The position numbers were made by a program, and so were the translations under genes. The notes beneath the pieces were generated by a model. That model had not been told where the DNA came from, did no database searches, and saw only the letters and a program-made list of their open reading frames with translations. A stretch of DNA of 64,000 bases from Mesostigma viride (lineage: Eukaryota; Streptophyta; Mesostigmatophyceae; Mesostigmatales; Mesostigmataceae): NCBI GenBank assembly GCA_009746045.1, contig RPFO01000213.1, positions 11,811,553 through 11,875,552 on the forward strand. The letters run 5' to 3'. This document shows, piece after piece, positions 43,601-58,600 of the stretch (position 1 is the first letter of the stretch; the number at the start of each line of letters is the position of its first letter).

Positions 43601-46600
43601 AGCCTAAAATATATATAACTTGAGCTAGCCACTTGCAATAATCAAGCTGACTGTACAGGCCAACTTGCTGATAGTGTTTCCCGTTGGCCGTAAAATACAG
43701 CTTCAGAAACTTTGTTTGTGGCCATGGCTTGGTACGGAAGTTGCCAACCCCCCTTGGGCTCCATGTCTGGATTTTGGGCATTGGGCCAGGTTCAGTCTTA
43801 GCGGGGCGCGCCAGGTGGCGCCAAGATCCTGGCGCCGGGCACCGAATGTAACCGACGCTGCACCTTAACAAGATTTTGCCACACTGCTGTGACCATGTTC
43901 CTCCAGCAACCCCTGCAGGGCGCGGCATCCCTGCTGGTCTCGCTCGCCCGAAGCCCCAGCATCGGCAACGAGGTCGGCCAGTGGCTGCTCTCGGCCGCGT
44001 ACAACATGGGCGTGGAGGCCTTCAACGCAAAGAGATACGACCTGGTACGTGAACAAGATACAGCCTGGAATAATACAGTCTGCCATATGACCGAGTAGGT
44101 CAGGTCTACTACTGTGGGCCTGGTATGTATGGCCTGCTAGTCGGCCAGGTAGGTCTGGTCTATTAGGGGTGGTAGGCGTGACCCGTTACGGGGCCATACC
44201 ATCATTCTCTGCCTATTTGCATGCGAATCCATCGTGCCATCACCTGGAAATAATCATGACACCTGACGGGTGCTGCAGGAATCGAAATGATTTTGTTGAG
44301 GAAGGAAAACGCCTCACATGCCTGAAAGGGAAAGATTGCTTTGCGCATTGTATGGGTTCGCATTATATGGGTTCAGGTTTGCTAATTATATGGTAGTGTT
44401 ATGTGTGTAATAGCATAGTAGTTTAATGATACCGCATTCCCACCTGGACATCTCTTTATGTAAATATTTGTGTGCAGGCTGCCATCCCACTCAAGGCCGT
44501 GCACAACATCGTGCTGGACAAATGGGCAGCTCTCCAGCCTGGCGAGGCCCCACAGCAAACCAGAGGTCCGACTGCCCAAGGTTCCCATAGTAATGCCCGC
44601 ACCGGCCACGACTCTTCCAGAGATGCCGATGCCCAAGGAACCCCTGCCGCGGGACAGGTGGCAGCAGCAGACGCCACGAGGGTGCGAGCGTACGCCGAGT
44701 GCCTGTGCCGCATGGGCCTGGTGACGGATGCAGCACAAGCGCTTGCGGCTGGCATCCACGGCTGGGGCCAAGCAGCCCTCGGGAAACGGGGCCCTGAGGA
44801 AGCACCGCAGAGCCCCCGGTCGGTGGCAGCCAAGGGCGGCACTGGGGCCACTAGGGATGCGGGGGGGGCACTGGTGACTGGTGGCAGCGTCGAGAGCCTG
44901 CGCATCCTTCTGGAGCAATTCACCAAGGTAACTATAAACTACGACTACAGCCAGGTGGTTGCCAAGGACCATATCTGTCTCTAGAAGCAGACATGAGCTA
45001 TTGACATACCACCACTATAAGTGACTATAATGGACATACTACTATAAAGTGACGCTCCAGAACTATGAAACTGATCTGTGTAGCAAGGTGGCCAACAGGG
45101 ATCTGTCCAGTGCCGGGCATGAGCTATTCGTGTTAGTATCCGTGTTAGTCAGTATCCGTGTTTGTGATCCGTGATGAAATGTGCTACTGTGCCTATGTAC
45201 CCATGGCTGGCTGCGTACATCTGTAGTCCATGCAGCTAAGTCATCTCTCCTTTATGTCCTCCATCCTGTGCAGGTGGGGGTGCTCGCCCATCGGCAAGAG
45301 CAACCAGAAGCTGAGACCAGCAGTGGCCAGCGGGCAGCAGGTGCATCCAAGACCACAGGTCCGCCGGCATCCGTTGCTGATCCAGGGCGACCGCCGTGTC
45401 TCCTGGACACGTTGCAGCAGATGGCGCCACGCTTGCCCGAAGACAGCCTGCTCTACCTTGCAAAGGAGGTGCGTGCTACGTGCATGTCATTGCAGCATGC
45501 GAACTCAAAAGCCTGACTTCTTGTCCTCGAACAATGAACTTTAGGATGCATTGACGGCGTTCATGTTGCCGCGATTGTTGGTATTTTGCCTTGTTGATGT
45601 TTTGCGAATTTGGGGGGGTTCCCCTCAAACACTTGAAACAGTTGGCGGCGGACCGGTCTACTACAGCCGAAAATGCACTTTTCGGAAAATTATTTAATTT
45701 TTGGCTTAGATGACGTTTGGTTTTGACCCGTAATTCCCGAAATCGGACATCTTTGGGCACTTTAGAGGCTGATCCTGAATGCTCTCATCGAGATCTATCG
45801 ATTGCGCTACTTATACTTGAGATTGAACCCCCCCTCATGCCCCCCTGTCCAACTACCCATTCTTTACTTACGGCTTGGTTGGCGTCAATGATTGACGTCA
45901 GAGCCATTTTCACCAGTTTTGTAACCGTAATCACACTTTACCGTAATGTACTATTATGTACCTAAGGTATGATCTGAAATCCTCTCGGCGAGATCTATCG
46001 ATTGCGCTACTTAAAGTTTTATTCGGGGTCGATCTACGTGACCGGGTCTACCACGTGTACACCGGTCCGCCGCCAACTGTTTCACTTGGTCACCTGACGC
46101 GTGCACTCGCATAGCACTTATGGGGGCATGGATGGGACGGGGTGCCCACCATCACATGCTGAAAATGCAACAGGAAATGAGGGCGTGGCAGGCGGTTCAC
46201 GTCCGAGACCCTCATGCCGCGATCCCTTGCGTGGAGGCTGCCATCCGCGCACATCTACGCGCGTTCTGCTGGCCAATGTCACGCCGCCCCCTCCTGCGGG
46301 CCAGCCTGCTGGTGGAAGAGGGCCAGCTGGCACTGTCTGTGCTGGCGCGGGCGGGGACGGATGGTAGCATCCTTGCGGGTGCGAGTGTCCAGACAGCCAT
46401 TGACAGTTTCCAGGAGGCAGTCACGTTGCTGGTATGTTTGTGTTTATGCATTCATTTGGGGCATTGGCGTGTGTAGCTCTTCGCGAAAGTGGTGTTGTAA
46501 CTGGAAATGTCATAAATTGCCATTGTAGACTAAATATAATGTAATTGTAACTTGGTTTAATTGTTGTTGGGGTGGGGTGGGGGGTTGGGAAGCTGTGTGA

Positions 46601-49600
46601 GAGTGTTTAATTTGAAAACATTTCTTGGGATGTGAATTTGATAGCTCATCAACTTAGGGTCTACCAGGGGGATTTGGCTTGTAAAAGAGCAACTTGCCAC
46701 CGATACCAGACCATCCTGAATTCCTGGTATGTGCTGGGCATTGTATGCCCATTTAGGGCAATGGAACCTCATATTACTGGCCGAAGTGCTTGGCGAGTAA
46801 AGGCAGAGAAGAGGTTCTCTTATGTACGAGCAGGCCAAGTCTGCTTGTAACTGCATGCTAGGCGGTGAAGATAGACATGATTTTTTTATCTCATATTCAT
46901 TTCCTAGGGCAGCAAAACCCATCCAACGATGACTTCCAGGAAGTCTGGCAATCGCTGCCTGCATTCCCAGGTTCTACCGTAGAATCACAATTGGCAATGC
47001 GTAGACTAGAAGGTGCTGCTATTTGCTCAAGATGTGCGCCCCCTCCTCAGCATGTAAGGATGTTGTTTGCTGTCAGCCTTACTTTTGGTCTTGTGGATTC
47101 CTGCTCAAAGATATACGCCTACTTATTTCACTGCCTTGCTTCTGAACACTGTCGAACCCTGCCTACCTGCCCTCTGTCCATAATTGCTATTGTACTGTAT
47201 TTATGCGTGAACAGGCTCCAGGCTGGCATGACCAGAATGGCCCAGAAGACCCCATCGAGACTCTGGATGGCCTGCAAGTCCTGGCCACGGCCCACGCGCT
47301 GATGGCTTGCATCCGCTACTTCTCAGGGCTGGAAGCGACAGCTGGGGTAGGCCATGGGTTGGGTGGAAGGGATTGGGGGAGGGGGCACATTGTGGGCGGT
47401 AGCATCACTGTAGTCGTTGATCTCACCGATCATGAATGGCTGGTGGATAGCTGTGGATTCCCCCGACACAGAGCGACTGTGTCAGTTGGAGGTTTCTGTA
47501 GGCCCCGCACATCTGACCTCCTAAATGAAGGTCGATTGCCTGCCGCCACATGTCAATTTACCCAACCACGGTTCGCTCAGGAATGACATGCTGGGAAAGC
47601 GAGGACAAGAGAGTTCAAACGTTACTGTGGACAGAGAGTTCAAACGTTACTGCAAGAACTACTGACCGATCCTATACTTGTTATCTATCCATGCCATATA
47701 GCCTGCGCTGTTAGGCAGACAAACTGTGATCAGCACAAGCAGGCTTCTGTTGTTGAAATCCCACCTCACACTATGTTTTAAATGGATTAGCTTGGGTGAT
47801 CTCAACCTTGGGTGTCCGTTAATACATCACCTCTGCATCGTGCTGATGCCTTATACCTGATGTTTGCATTTCAATGCTGCATCCTGCATGAAGACTTCTC
47901 TAATATGGGCGTATTGTTTGTGGAAATATGCGGGCATTATACTTGAGCTTACCGGAAACGCTCTCACGGTGCCATGGCATTCACAGGCGCACCCTGGTGG
48001 TTGCGGCAGAGATGAGCCCCTGCACCACGTTTGCGAGGCTGTCACACACTGCGAGGCCAGCATGAAGCTTGCAAGCAACAGCACGCCCGCACCAGAGGGC
48101 GAAGACCACAGTGACCTCTGGCGTACGCAGCGCCTGCAAGGCACGGCCTCGATGCTGGTGACCCTGGCAGACTTGGCGGGCTTTCTGGTAAGTGCTCTCA
48201 TGACACATATCTTATTAATTATTATTCCTTGTCTGTTAACTCTTCGTTGTTTGTTAATTGTTCCATGCTTGTACAGGAAGTTTGCGCTAGAAAGCTGAAA
48301 TCCAACCACGTTGCCTTGCGAAGCGGTAGCATGCTCAAACTTTTTGTTCTGCTTGCTTTGCACCTTGCGGTTGCCAACTTCTACATTAATGTTGGGGTCT
48401 TTCTCGCCGGTTGTCCAATCATCAGGGAGACTGCCACCTGCACGCCCGGGCCATCAAGACCGCACTTCGCTGCTGCGAGGCAACCAGACAACAAACAAAC
48501 CAGGGCGATGCCCCAGAGAGCAGCGGTGACGCTGCTGCTGGGAAAGGGGAAGGCGCGTCGTTACTGCGGGCACAGTTGGCGGATGCCAGGTTCCAGCACG
48601 TCCTTCCGCTGGGCTGCCAATTACCGCACATGGTGCCGCCTCACTCGCACACGAACAAGTCACCGTCATCACATCCACTATCATTTAGCTCTGGTGCGGA
48701 AGGGAAGAGAGGAGGCGCTCAAGGGACCCAGGATTCCGAGCATTTGCATCCCAGTTCTATGGACGCAGGAAGCTGTGCGGACGACAGCAGCATTCCCTCG
48801 CTCCTCTCGCGGTTGGCGATGGGCCAGCCTGCGTCTTTGCTGGCCCTCGGCACGTTGTCTCAAGAAGAATCACCGTGTAATGCTGCACGTGGGCAGCAGG
48901 AGGACAGCGAGGAGGGGTTGAGAGCTGCCATCCGCAGAGAGCAGGAGCTTGTTAGCCAGCAGGTAAGGAGCAAGGACTCGCTTGTTAGTGATCTCCCTGT
49001 AATAATATAGTATCCATTTTTGTTCCGAGCGTTTTGTCGTTAAAGTTATTCGTTCATGGTAGTATAAGCATCTTTTCTACCTATTGGCTTTGCTTGGATC
49101 AGCTTGGGGCCCGCTCTGGTCCAAGCACCTCAGTCACTGGCAGCTGCTTAGACGATGCCATACACGAGGTTGCAAGCAGCTATGCACTGTGGGACTGTTT
49201 CTCCCACTCTTGCTGAGTCATGCTCATGCTCTTCTTATCTCACCTCTGGTCGTGCTGTGCCCACCCCCACCGCGGAGATGCAAGATGCACATTCACTCAT
49301 TCGTTCATTCATTCATTCATTCATTCATTCATTCATTCATTCATTCATTCATTCATTCATTCATTCATTCATTCATTCATTCATTCATTCATTCATTCAT
49401 TCATTCATTCATTCATTCATTCATTCATTCATTCATTCATTCATTCATTCATTCATTCATTCATTCATTCATTCATTCATTCATTCCATTCATTCATTCA
49501 TTCATTCATTCATTCATTCATTCATTCATTCATTCATTCATTCATTCATTCATTCATTCATTCATTCATTCATTGGGCAGCCTGCAAGTTTCTTCCTATC

Positions 49601-52600
49601 TCACGTCTTCCCTGGCTTCACCCATCCCCCGCACTGCAACGTTCTCATGCACGCCACACACGCGTCGCTGCAGACGCGGTGCTCCCCCGGCTCCTTCCGC
49701 CTGGCCTCCCTGCGCTCCCTGCTCGCGGCCAGGATAACCATCACGGGGGCATATGACGAGGTGAGCCTTTCAGCGTGTGGCTTGTCAAACAGTTCGAATT
49801 GACCATCCTGAAGCCTTGGGTAGACTAGATTAACCCCAGTTGGTGCTTATGCCACTGAGGTGTTAGAAAGAGATGTATCAAGGTCTGCGAACAAGAGATT
49901 ATATCATTATAGAATTACTATTTTATTATTCTTATTATTCTTATTCTTCCACACCTCCAGTTCAAGCATTCGGTAAGATGCTGCCCGAATTATCTGGTGT
50001 TGCATCGTGTCTTTTGGTCAGGTTCATTGAGCCAAGTTCTAATAGAGCTTTGTAAAGAGTGTTGATTTATCACCAACTTTTCCTGTGTCACCTGGGCTAG
50101 TCCGCCTGCCAGCAACCGCTTTTTCAAAGTCCTATGCAGCGTTGTCGGGTTCAATACAAGAATACGCAGCTCAAAGCAGCTCGAACATGCTGGCAGACCG
50201 GTAATACTCTATAGTGCGATGTGCACAGTACTACACGCACATTACTTTCCCCGCCAGCCGCGGGCCACACTAAGACATGCTCCCTCATAATGTCTCCCTA
50301 ATAATGTCTCCCTCATAATGTCTCCCACGACTACCTCCTGCATTGCCTGCTCGCTCCTGCCTGAACCGTCCTGCCCAACAAGCAGGCCCTGCCCGACGCC
50401 TTGGCCGCGCTCCATCTCCGTCTGTCCCTGCTGCCCTGCAGCCCCACGCGCTCGACGAGGGAGGATGCCGGCGAGGCCTCCTCCACGGCCATGCCTGGTG
50501 CAGGGGATGCCGATGAAGCAGGCTCCATCAACGTCAGCAGTGCCTCTGATGGCCGCCACCGTGCAGGGGATGATGGAGCCCAGGCATCATCCAGCAGGAA
50601 TCCTGGGAGTGGCGGTGCCCGACCGGGTACTGCTACCGTACGCGATTCATCCGCATTTGTGGGTCCAGGTGCCCAAGTAGCCCAGTCAGGGTCTAGCCCC
50701 GAGCCTGGGGATGGGGAGCAAGGGGTGCCAGGGGCCATGGCCGCCGCTTGGTGCGCCACCGCCGCGGTGGCAGCATCCGCGTCGAGGAAGCCTGTTTCGG
50801 CTCGTGGGGAGGTGACGGAAGGCCCCCGCTGGGGTCTGTGTTTGTGGGCGGCGCCATCCTACTGGCGCCTGGCAGGAGAGGTGCTCGAGAGCCTCTGGCA
50901 GGTAGGCAGGTGGGAGCATGAAATGCAGTCTATGAGGCCTGTAGGAGAGTCAGCATCACCATGCTGATTGCGGAAGCCACAGACGCAGTACGGGCTTCTA
51001 CTTTATTCGCCCTCTACATGCTGTTATTTTGTTAAGTGCAGAGAATCAACCTTTCTTCTCATAGGCGATAGTAAAAATATAGTAGTATGTATTATGATAC
51101 TAGTATGTCAGCACACATGTTTATCATTTGTACTTGGTGTATTCACTGCCTTGCATTGCCTCCCCCACACCCTCACCTTATCCCTATCATATACATCAAC
51201 CGGCTTCTATCTACCCCGCATTCGGCCCACCCACCCCACCCCACCCCAACCGACTGACCGACCGACCGACCGACCGACCGACCGACCGACCGACCGACCG
51301 ACCGACCGACCGACCGACCGACCGACCGACCGACCGACCGACCGACCGACCGACCGACCGACCGACCGACCGACCGACCGACCGACCGACCGACCGACCG
51401 ACCGACCGACCGACCGACCGACCGACCGACCGACCGACCAACCAACCAACCATCCAACCAGGTGGGCATGCTCTACCGCCGCATGGGCATGCCGGGTGAT
51501 GCGGAGCGCCACCTCATGGAGGGAGCGCTGCTGTCGCGGGAGTTGTGCGCGGCGCCCCACGCAGAGGCCATGTTCCTTGCTGCCCTGGGTAAGGGTTGTT
51601 CGAAACGCTTGGACAATCACAGGAGTGATAAGTTTTTCTGGAGCCATGCATCAGCTAGCGTCTCTTGAGTAAAAGGTTGCTAACGCAAGGTTTGGTCCCA
51701 GCATCCCACCTGTTGTTGTGGGCAGCCCTCTCTGTGTTCTACCTTGCCCTACCTTGCCATACTTGGTTATGAATCGTTGAAGTAGTGGAACGATGGCCTG
51801 GTCTGACATGACGGATATGTACAAAGCAAGACGTTTGAAACCAAATGCGACGCATGCTGCTGGGCACACGTGTTAGAAAGCGGATGCCTACTACTATCAA
51901 ACAAGCACATAATGGAAATGTGAAATGCCAAACACACGCTCAATATTACCTTATAGCGAGCCTAACTGGCGGTGCCTTGGGAAGACATTTTGAAACTGGC
52001 GTGCAGCTGCTACTTGCATGCAGCAGTTCATCTGAAATGAATACTCGCACAGTTCCTAATGTGAAAACGCGAGCGCGCAGGCACACACATTCACACCACC
52101 ACGTCCTTTGCTGGCGTGTACCCTCAGGTGAGATACGGCGGAAGAAGCACCGCTGGTCGCAGGCAGAGGAGGACGCGGCCGCGTGCCGGACCATCCTGGA
52201 GGAAGAAGATACAAACCCGTCATCAAACCCATTCAGTCATTCTTCTAAGGACATGGCCGTGGGAGGAGGAGCACGGCACCCTGACGGCGGGAGCACCACC
52301 GTACCAAGATCTGGCAGCTGTCACGCGTGCCTCGCCATGGCGGCCGTGGCATGTGACACCCTGAGCGGGGACCTGGCCCGGCGGAGAGGGGATGGGGGCC
52401 AGTGCAGCCCGCGTGCGAGAAAGGGGCATTTAGGGGAGGCCCTGGAGCATTACAGTGCGGCAGCGGCCCAGCTTGTGCAGTTGGTGGATGAATGTCATGG
52501 GGAAGGGATGGCGAAGGTGGCGCGAGCACATCTGCAGGAATGCTCGTTAATGGGGCAGGATTGGGAGGCATGCAGGGATGCCTTGCCTGTGGGTGGCCGT

Positions 52601-55600
52601 AAGGGTCTTGTTCTCATTGCAAGGCCTTCACCGGGTGACATCGCCACAGCCACCCAGGACGGTAGCAAGGTACTCCAAGTCGCAAATGGGAAGGGACACA
52701 GCAAGGGCGGGACTGCTGGTGCTAGTAAACCAGTGGAAGGCAGGAAGAGAGGCAGCAGCAAGAATACCAAGGAGTTGGTTGCCGCAGCAGTGCCAGAGCC
52801 TTCTGTGGAGTCCAGGCTAAGTCCAGGGGGCGATGCCGCCACATGCACCACCATGGCCGCTGCCACCGCGAGTGGGTCTCATCCAGACCGTGATGGGGAG
52901 GTTCTCGATGCTGGCTTCAACGTGACTTCCTGCAACACGCCAGATGTTCCAGTTGTGAGGAAACGGCTGCGTAAAGTGGGCACTGGACCAAAGGCGGCCG
53001 CTACTCCTGCTCCTGCGGATGGTGATGAGCCCTTACCAGGCCCCAGCCAGGTGAGCGGAGGGGGCAAGGTGGCCGCCAAGGGGCACCGGGGACACAGCAG
53101 AGCGGAACGGATGCACGAAAACGAGGATGAGGGGGGGCACGGCTTGGAGGGCACGGCGGATGCTGGTATCAAGGGGGGCAAAACCAAGAGGAGTGGGAAC
53201 TCTACCACAGCCGTACACAGTGTGGACACTGTAGAGGCAGACCATAGCACAAACACTCATTGTGGAGGTGATGATGAGATCAGCGCCGCTGCACTCGAGT
53301 ACATGCTGCCAGTGGCCAGCCCGCAGATGCGCCGCCAGCGACTGCGGCGGATCGGTGAACCCTCGGGCGGTATTCTAGAATCAGCTGCTGGTGGGAATGG
53401 GGAGGCACAGGCCCCCAAAGGAGGCGCGAGCTTGGCTGGGGACGCCGAAATGCTCGGTGAGGAGGGCAGCGGTTACAGGGCCAGTGCTGACATCAGCGCG
53501 GCTCAAGCCACTGGCGATGCTGTCGGTTCTGGGACTGTCCGGCCAAGGGCAGGGAGGCAGCGCAAGGGTGGTGCTAAGGAAACGAATGAGGAAGGGAATG
53601 GTTCGGTTATTGTGCATCTTGAGGAAGAAGCTGCTAGGCCGGCGCCAGCACCACGACGATCCAGTAAGAAAACTGCTCCTGCTGCTGCTGCCGCATGTGT
53701 GGATGCCGAAGACATGGTGCCAGCAGCGGTGGACAGTGCCCCGCCTCGTCCTGCGCGCAAGGGAAGGTGCCACATGGACGATGATGCAGCCACTGGGGCC
53801 TCCGCTGCTGAGGCCGCCGTTGTGGATGTATCTGCCAGCAAGGCGAGGGCAGGGACAGGGAAGAGGCGCGCGACTCCTGCACCTGCTGCTGTGGATGCTT
53901 GCAGTGATGCATTGGAGGAGTTTGCTCGGAGAGGGGGTGATGATGACAACGATCCGCAGGAGATCGTGGCGGATGCCAGCGAAGAAAACGGCGGTCCAAA
54001 AAGGGTTGGTCGGGCAGCTGCCAGTTCAAGGGGGCGTGCCAAGGCGACAACAGTCCCATCCGCAGAGCCAGCGACGGCGCCAGCTGGCGCAAGGAGAACA
54101 ACCTGTCGAACTGCCGCAGTGCCGAAGGCGGTGGGCAGGGGCCGTGGTAGGAGTGGCGCAGCTGCGGCAGCCAGCAGTAGAGATGATGAAGTTCATGGGG
54201 AGGAGCTGACGCTGTCCCCTGAGATACCCCGCAATGCCTCACATCGCTCGGCTACGAGAGGGGAGGATGGCTTGCGGAACCGACGGCCAAGTGCTGCATC
54301 TGACGATGAGGAGGCTGGGTTCTATGACCGAGTGAAAGGCGCAGCTGGGGGGCCTGTGCAGCGGAACAAGCCAAAGGCAGTTTCTGGAACCTGCAGGCCC
54401 GTCCCTGGGTCGTCAGCTGAGGCGATGGCGGTGCTGCCATGGACTGGGATGAAATGGGACGGATCCGAAGTGCACAATGGGGCACGCTCCTGCTTCGTGG
54501 ACAGCCAGGCGGTGGCGATGGCAGCTGCTCGGGTGCTCACGTGTCAAGGTATGGGGGCTCATTCAAGGTGTTCATTAGGAGAGTATATTTTTGGACCAGC
54601 TGCTGCCAACAACGCCTGTGTTGTCATGTCCACCGTTGTAATTCGTTTGCTCCACATGCAAGCCCTCCTCTTGCCCAGGGCGAACGACTGTGAATGTGGG
54701 GAGCATCCTATCTTCCAGCTCCTATTTAAGCACTACTTTAGGCCTTTTTGTGCCTGATATGGAGCATTTCAGAAAATACCAAAAAATGCTTCCATTGTTC
54801 AAAATCAGGTCGGAACTCTCGGATTTCGTTACCGCTAGTGTTCCTGGATTTCGTTACTGCTTTTAATTATACTCTATGCATGATACCTTATGTGACATGC
54901 AGTGTTCATCCCATTTGCAAATACCTCTACGGGTCTGTGCATGGGCTTGAGTTGGCAAAATGACTTTGAAGTAGGAAGATGCTGTTTCTGCCCCTGCTCC
55001 CTAGTGACCTATACGTCATGGTAGCTATATCATTGCTATGCTATGCTCCCCCATCTGTGTTCTCCTGTTTTATATGGTAACCATCCGAAATGCAGGGAGG
55101 GCGCTCCAGGCCCTGGGGTCGCTCCGCGAGGCCAGCCGCTGCTTCCAGGGTGCACTCACCCTCCTGAACCACCAAGCTGCTGCCCCTGAGACCGAGTTGC
55201 ATCCGCTGGCGAGCATGGGAGGACGTGGTTGCCATGATGGGTTAGAAACCGGGGGGGGGCAGCTGGGTGCGAGTGACAGACAAGAGAGCCATGCGAAGGG
55301 CGCTCCCAGCAAGCCCAAAGGGCAGAGCAAGGAGGCCGCGCTGAAAGGCCGTGCAACGGTAGAGTCTAATGCAGTGGCCTCGACCGTCGGCGCCAATGCT
55401 GGGGAGGCTCCTGGCCTTCGTGGGTCCTACATCGAGCAGCTGCTTGCGAGGGCGGATCGGGTACTGCTGTCATTCGCACAAGTGGACCGCGATGATGTAA
55501 ATACCGCCAGCATGAGCGTGTGCGACAGCTCAGCGGCCCTGGCGGCGGCTCTCTATCACACGAGCCGCCTGGTGCTGGAGTTGGACGAGGAAGAGGGAGG

Positions 55601-58600
55601 GGCGGGAGCCCAGGTGGGGCCGCGTGATGCCAAGGAAAGCACGCTGCCCCGGGTGGCTCGCCTGCTGCATGCTGCACACGACCTGTGCCCCGCCGTGCCC
55701 CCGGTGGCCACTGCCATCGCGCGCCAGCTGGCGCATGTCTACTGGCTAGCCGCCTGCATTCCCAGGGAGTTGGGGGTACAGGGCATCGCCTCTCCGGTTG
55801 TTGCAGCAGCTGATTCAACTGTTGAATCGTTGAGGAACGCGGGCGCGTTGTGCCTGCATGCCTCGGTGGGCGGTTCCCACAGCCTGCAGCAGCGCATCCT
55901 CCTCTCCTCACGTGCAGCAGCGATGACGGCTGCCAGTGCCTGTGCGGGCAGCGCAGCCACCAAGGATAGTTCCTCTGCAGCAACATCAGGGGTACCTGGT
56001 GGCATCACGGACGACTCCCTGCCGCCGCACGTTCTGGTGGAGATGGCCAAACGACTACGGTGAGTGATACGTAATCGTGATGTGGTTTGTTGGGGAGAGG
56101 GTGTGGGGTGCAGGCTCTGGGGGGAGGAGGTTGGTTGGTACAGCAGACGTGGAAGGGCATCAAGTCCCCCAGGGGGAAGGGGGGAGGAGGGGGGGGTGTT
56201 CCTTTTTGAGGCTGGCTGCCATCCTTGTTTCCAGGCAACATTTAATGGCAGCTTACCCTCAGGTAGACCAAGTCACCGCATGCAACCGCATGTGATGCCA
56301 CACACATACTCAGGAGGCATGAGGCTGCCAATGCTATCTGACCTTCCGATTGGCGCATCGCTTGGCGCTGTCGTTGATGATGCCCTGCAGGCCGTGTAGA
56401 CTCCAAGGGCCGCTTGCCCGGCATCCCACCCACCCGTCAGACATGCGAGCAGACAACGCGACTGTTAGCGCCCTGGAGGCGACGGTGGGGAATAGCGTGC
56501 CCCCAGGGACCGCCGTGTGCACCCTCGCCGCGTCCCCCGATGGCACCGCCCTTCTCATCTCACGCATCACCGCGGGGCGGCCGCCCATCTTCGTTTCGAT
56601 CCCCTCGCGTCTGTCACGGACCCTTCCACCTCGTGGGCGCACCCATATGGCCAAGGGCTCTGAGGGAGGGGAAGCAGGTGCTGTAAGACCTGTTGAAGGG
56701 GAGGCATCCACGCCTGCCGGCAAGCCCCCTGTGCGCATCCGGCTGGACTTTGAGGACCAGGGGGTTGATGATGGAGTTGAGGAGAAGAATGACTGCAATG
56801 TAGATGCTCAGGGGGCCAAGGGGCAAGGTCAAATGCATGGGCAGGGGCAGGGGCAGGCGAACGGTGGTCGGGCAAATGGAACTCGGGTGAAAGAGGATAG
56901 CCACCTGTCGTCCCTGCTGCGTGACTTTGGGTGCATCCTGGAGCACAGCTCGCAGAGCACGGCGGGGGGCGTCCCGTTGCAGACGCAAGAGGACAAGGCG
57001 GCATGGTGGCAGGGGCGCATCGCACTTGACGGCCGCCTGCGCCAGCTGCTGAGGTATGAGGGTAGATTCTTGTTAGGATGGATGCCGACTGTGTTGCTTG
57101 CATGTGTAAGCTGCTGAGACATAGGATGCTTTTGCTTCTTGCTCCGTTATAGCAACAATCAGCGAATGTTTGGTCTGTTGCTCCTACCCTGTGCTTTGTT
57201 TGAGCCAGCTGTGTCGTCGCGAATCGTCTTCGATCAGGTCGGTGGAGGAAAATTTGTCGGCAACCATGCTACCTGTGCCCTACCCACTGACCTCGATACC
57301 TCGATACCTTGGCTCCTATGCCTCGCCTTGCTTGGCTTCTCGCGCTGTTCACGTCGGCGGGGTGAAACAACGCCTGACATAATCAGCGAACTGGAGACAG
57401 GCTGCCTGGGACCATGGAAATGCCTGCTGCTGGCCGAGCCCATGCGCAACCATAACCACGAGAGCGCCAGCAAGCATCACCGCTCTGACCACGGCACCAG
57501 CTGCCCCGATCATGTCATGCACGCCATCTGCACCTCGCTTGCCCGAACCCTGGCGACCATGGATGCAAACCAGGAAGGCAAAGTGAAGATTGCCAGTGGG
57601 GACGGACGGCAAAGCTGCCAGGATGCGGGCAAGGCAAGTAAAGCCAACGGGGGTGCCGAAGAAAAAGACAAATACAACAAGGGGGCAGTGGAGTCCAGCG
57701 CATTAACCCCTGTGGCGAAAGAGATGCTGCGTCTGCTGCTGCTGGCATCCCCCGGCTGCTCCTCCGATGAGCTGGCGCGCGGTGCGGCAGAGCTGCTCTG
57801 CTGGAACGAGAGGGCGGTCCGTGAGGCTACCCCTGATGCGCACGCCTCTCTGAACATTCCTCCTCGTGGTCAGGAGGGTGGCGGCAGTTATTATGTGCAG
57901 GTTGAGGCGTCCTGTGGGGAGCCTGGAGCGCTAAGGACTAGTGACAAGGGGGGCGCGAGGACCAGCGATGAGAGGGCTGCGAGAATCGCCCAAGTGTTCG
58001 AACAGGCGTTCCAGGAACTGAGCGACTCGGGGGCATTCGCTCTTGGGAAGGAACCCTCAGATTCCCACCCTCAGCCTGCCCAGTCCTCTCAGGGAGCTTC
58101 TGGTGCTGCGCTGCAGGCAAAGGGGAAGGGGGTTGACGGCGGCGGCAGGGGAACCGCCACCAGCGCCGCCAGCAGTAAGCATGGACCAGCGGGTGCAGGC
58201 AGGGGGGTGCATGCAAGCAACGGAGGATCATCTTTGCATCCCGGGGATGCCCAGGGGGTGGGCAACAACAACCGGCAGGCAGGGGCGAGAGATGGGATCC
58301 AGAGGGTGCTCTGCTGTCATCTGCAACGAATGCCCCTGGTGCTCATCCTGGACAAGAACCTGCAGGTGAGCAAGGGTTAATAGATCCCTGGACAGTACGC
58401 GATGAAACACTTATGCAGTTGGATGTCTGGTGGATTTCACCAGTGTGTGGACAAGTGAGCCCTGCGCAGTGCACCTTGACCCATCTTGCATGTGTCCTGG
58501 GATGTACCACCCCAGATGCTTACACCCACTTGCTTCTCTGGCTCTTGGTATCTGTGCCTACACCCCAGGCCCTGCCGTGGGAGAGCCTGCCCATCCTGCG

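Noticed and set aside
49084-49802. His-Ser-Phe-Ile repeat ORFs
   Set aside because: Translations of the (ATTC)n array; only the last 29 codons (49674-49760) are exonic.
50968-51672. Arg-Pro-Thr-Asp / Gly-Arg-Ser-Val repeat ORFs
   Set aside because: Translations of the (GACC)n array; the real exon starts at 51462.
56234-56399. Extra separase exon starting at the TTTCCAG at 56234
   Set aside because: Either continuation breaks the phase or runs into a stop; the acceptor at 56390 keeps the frame into conserved sequence.
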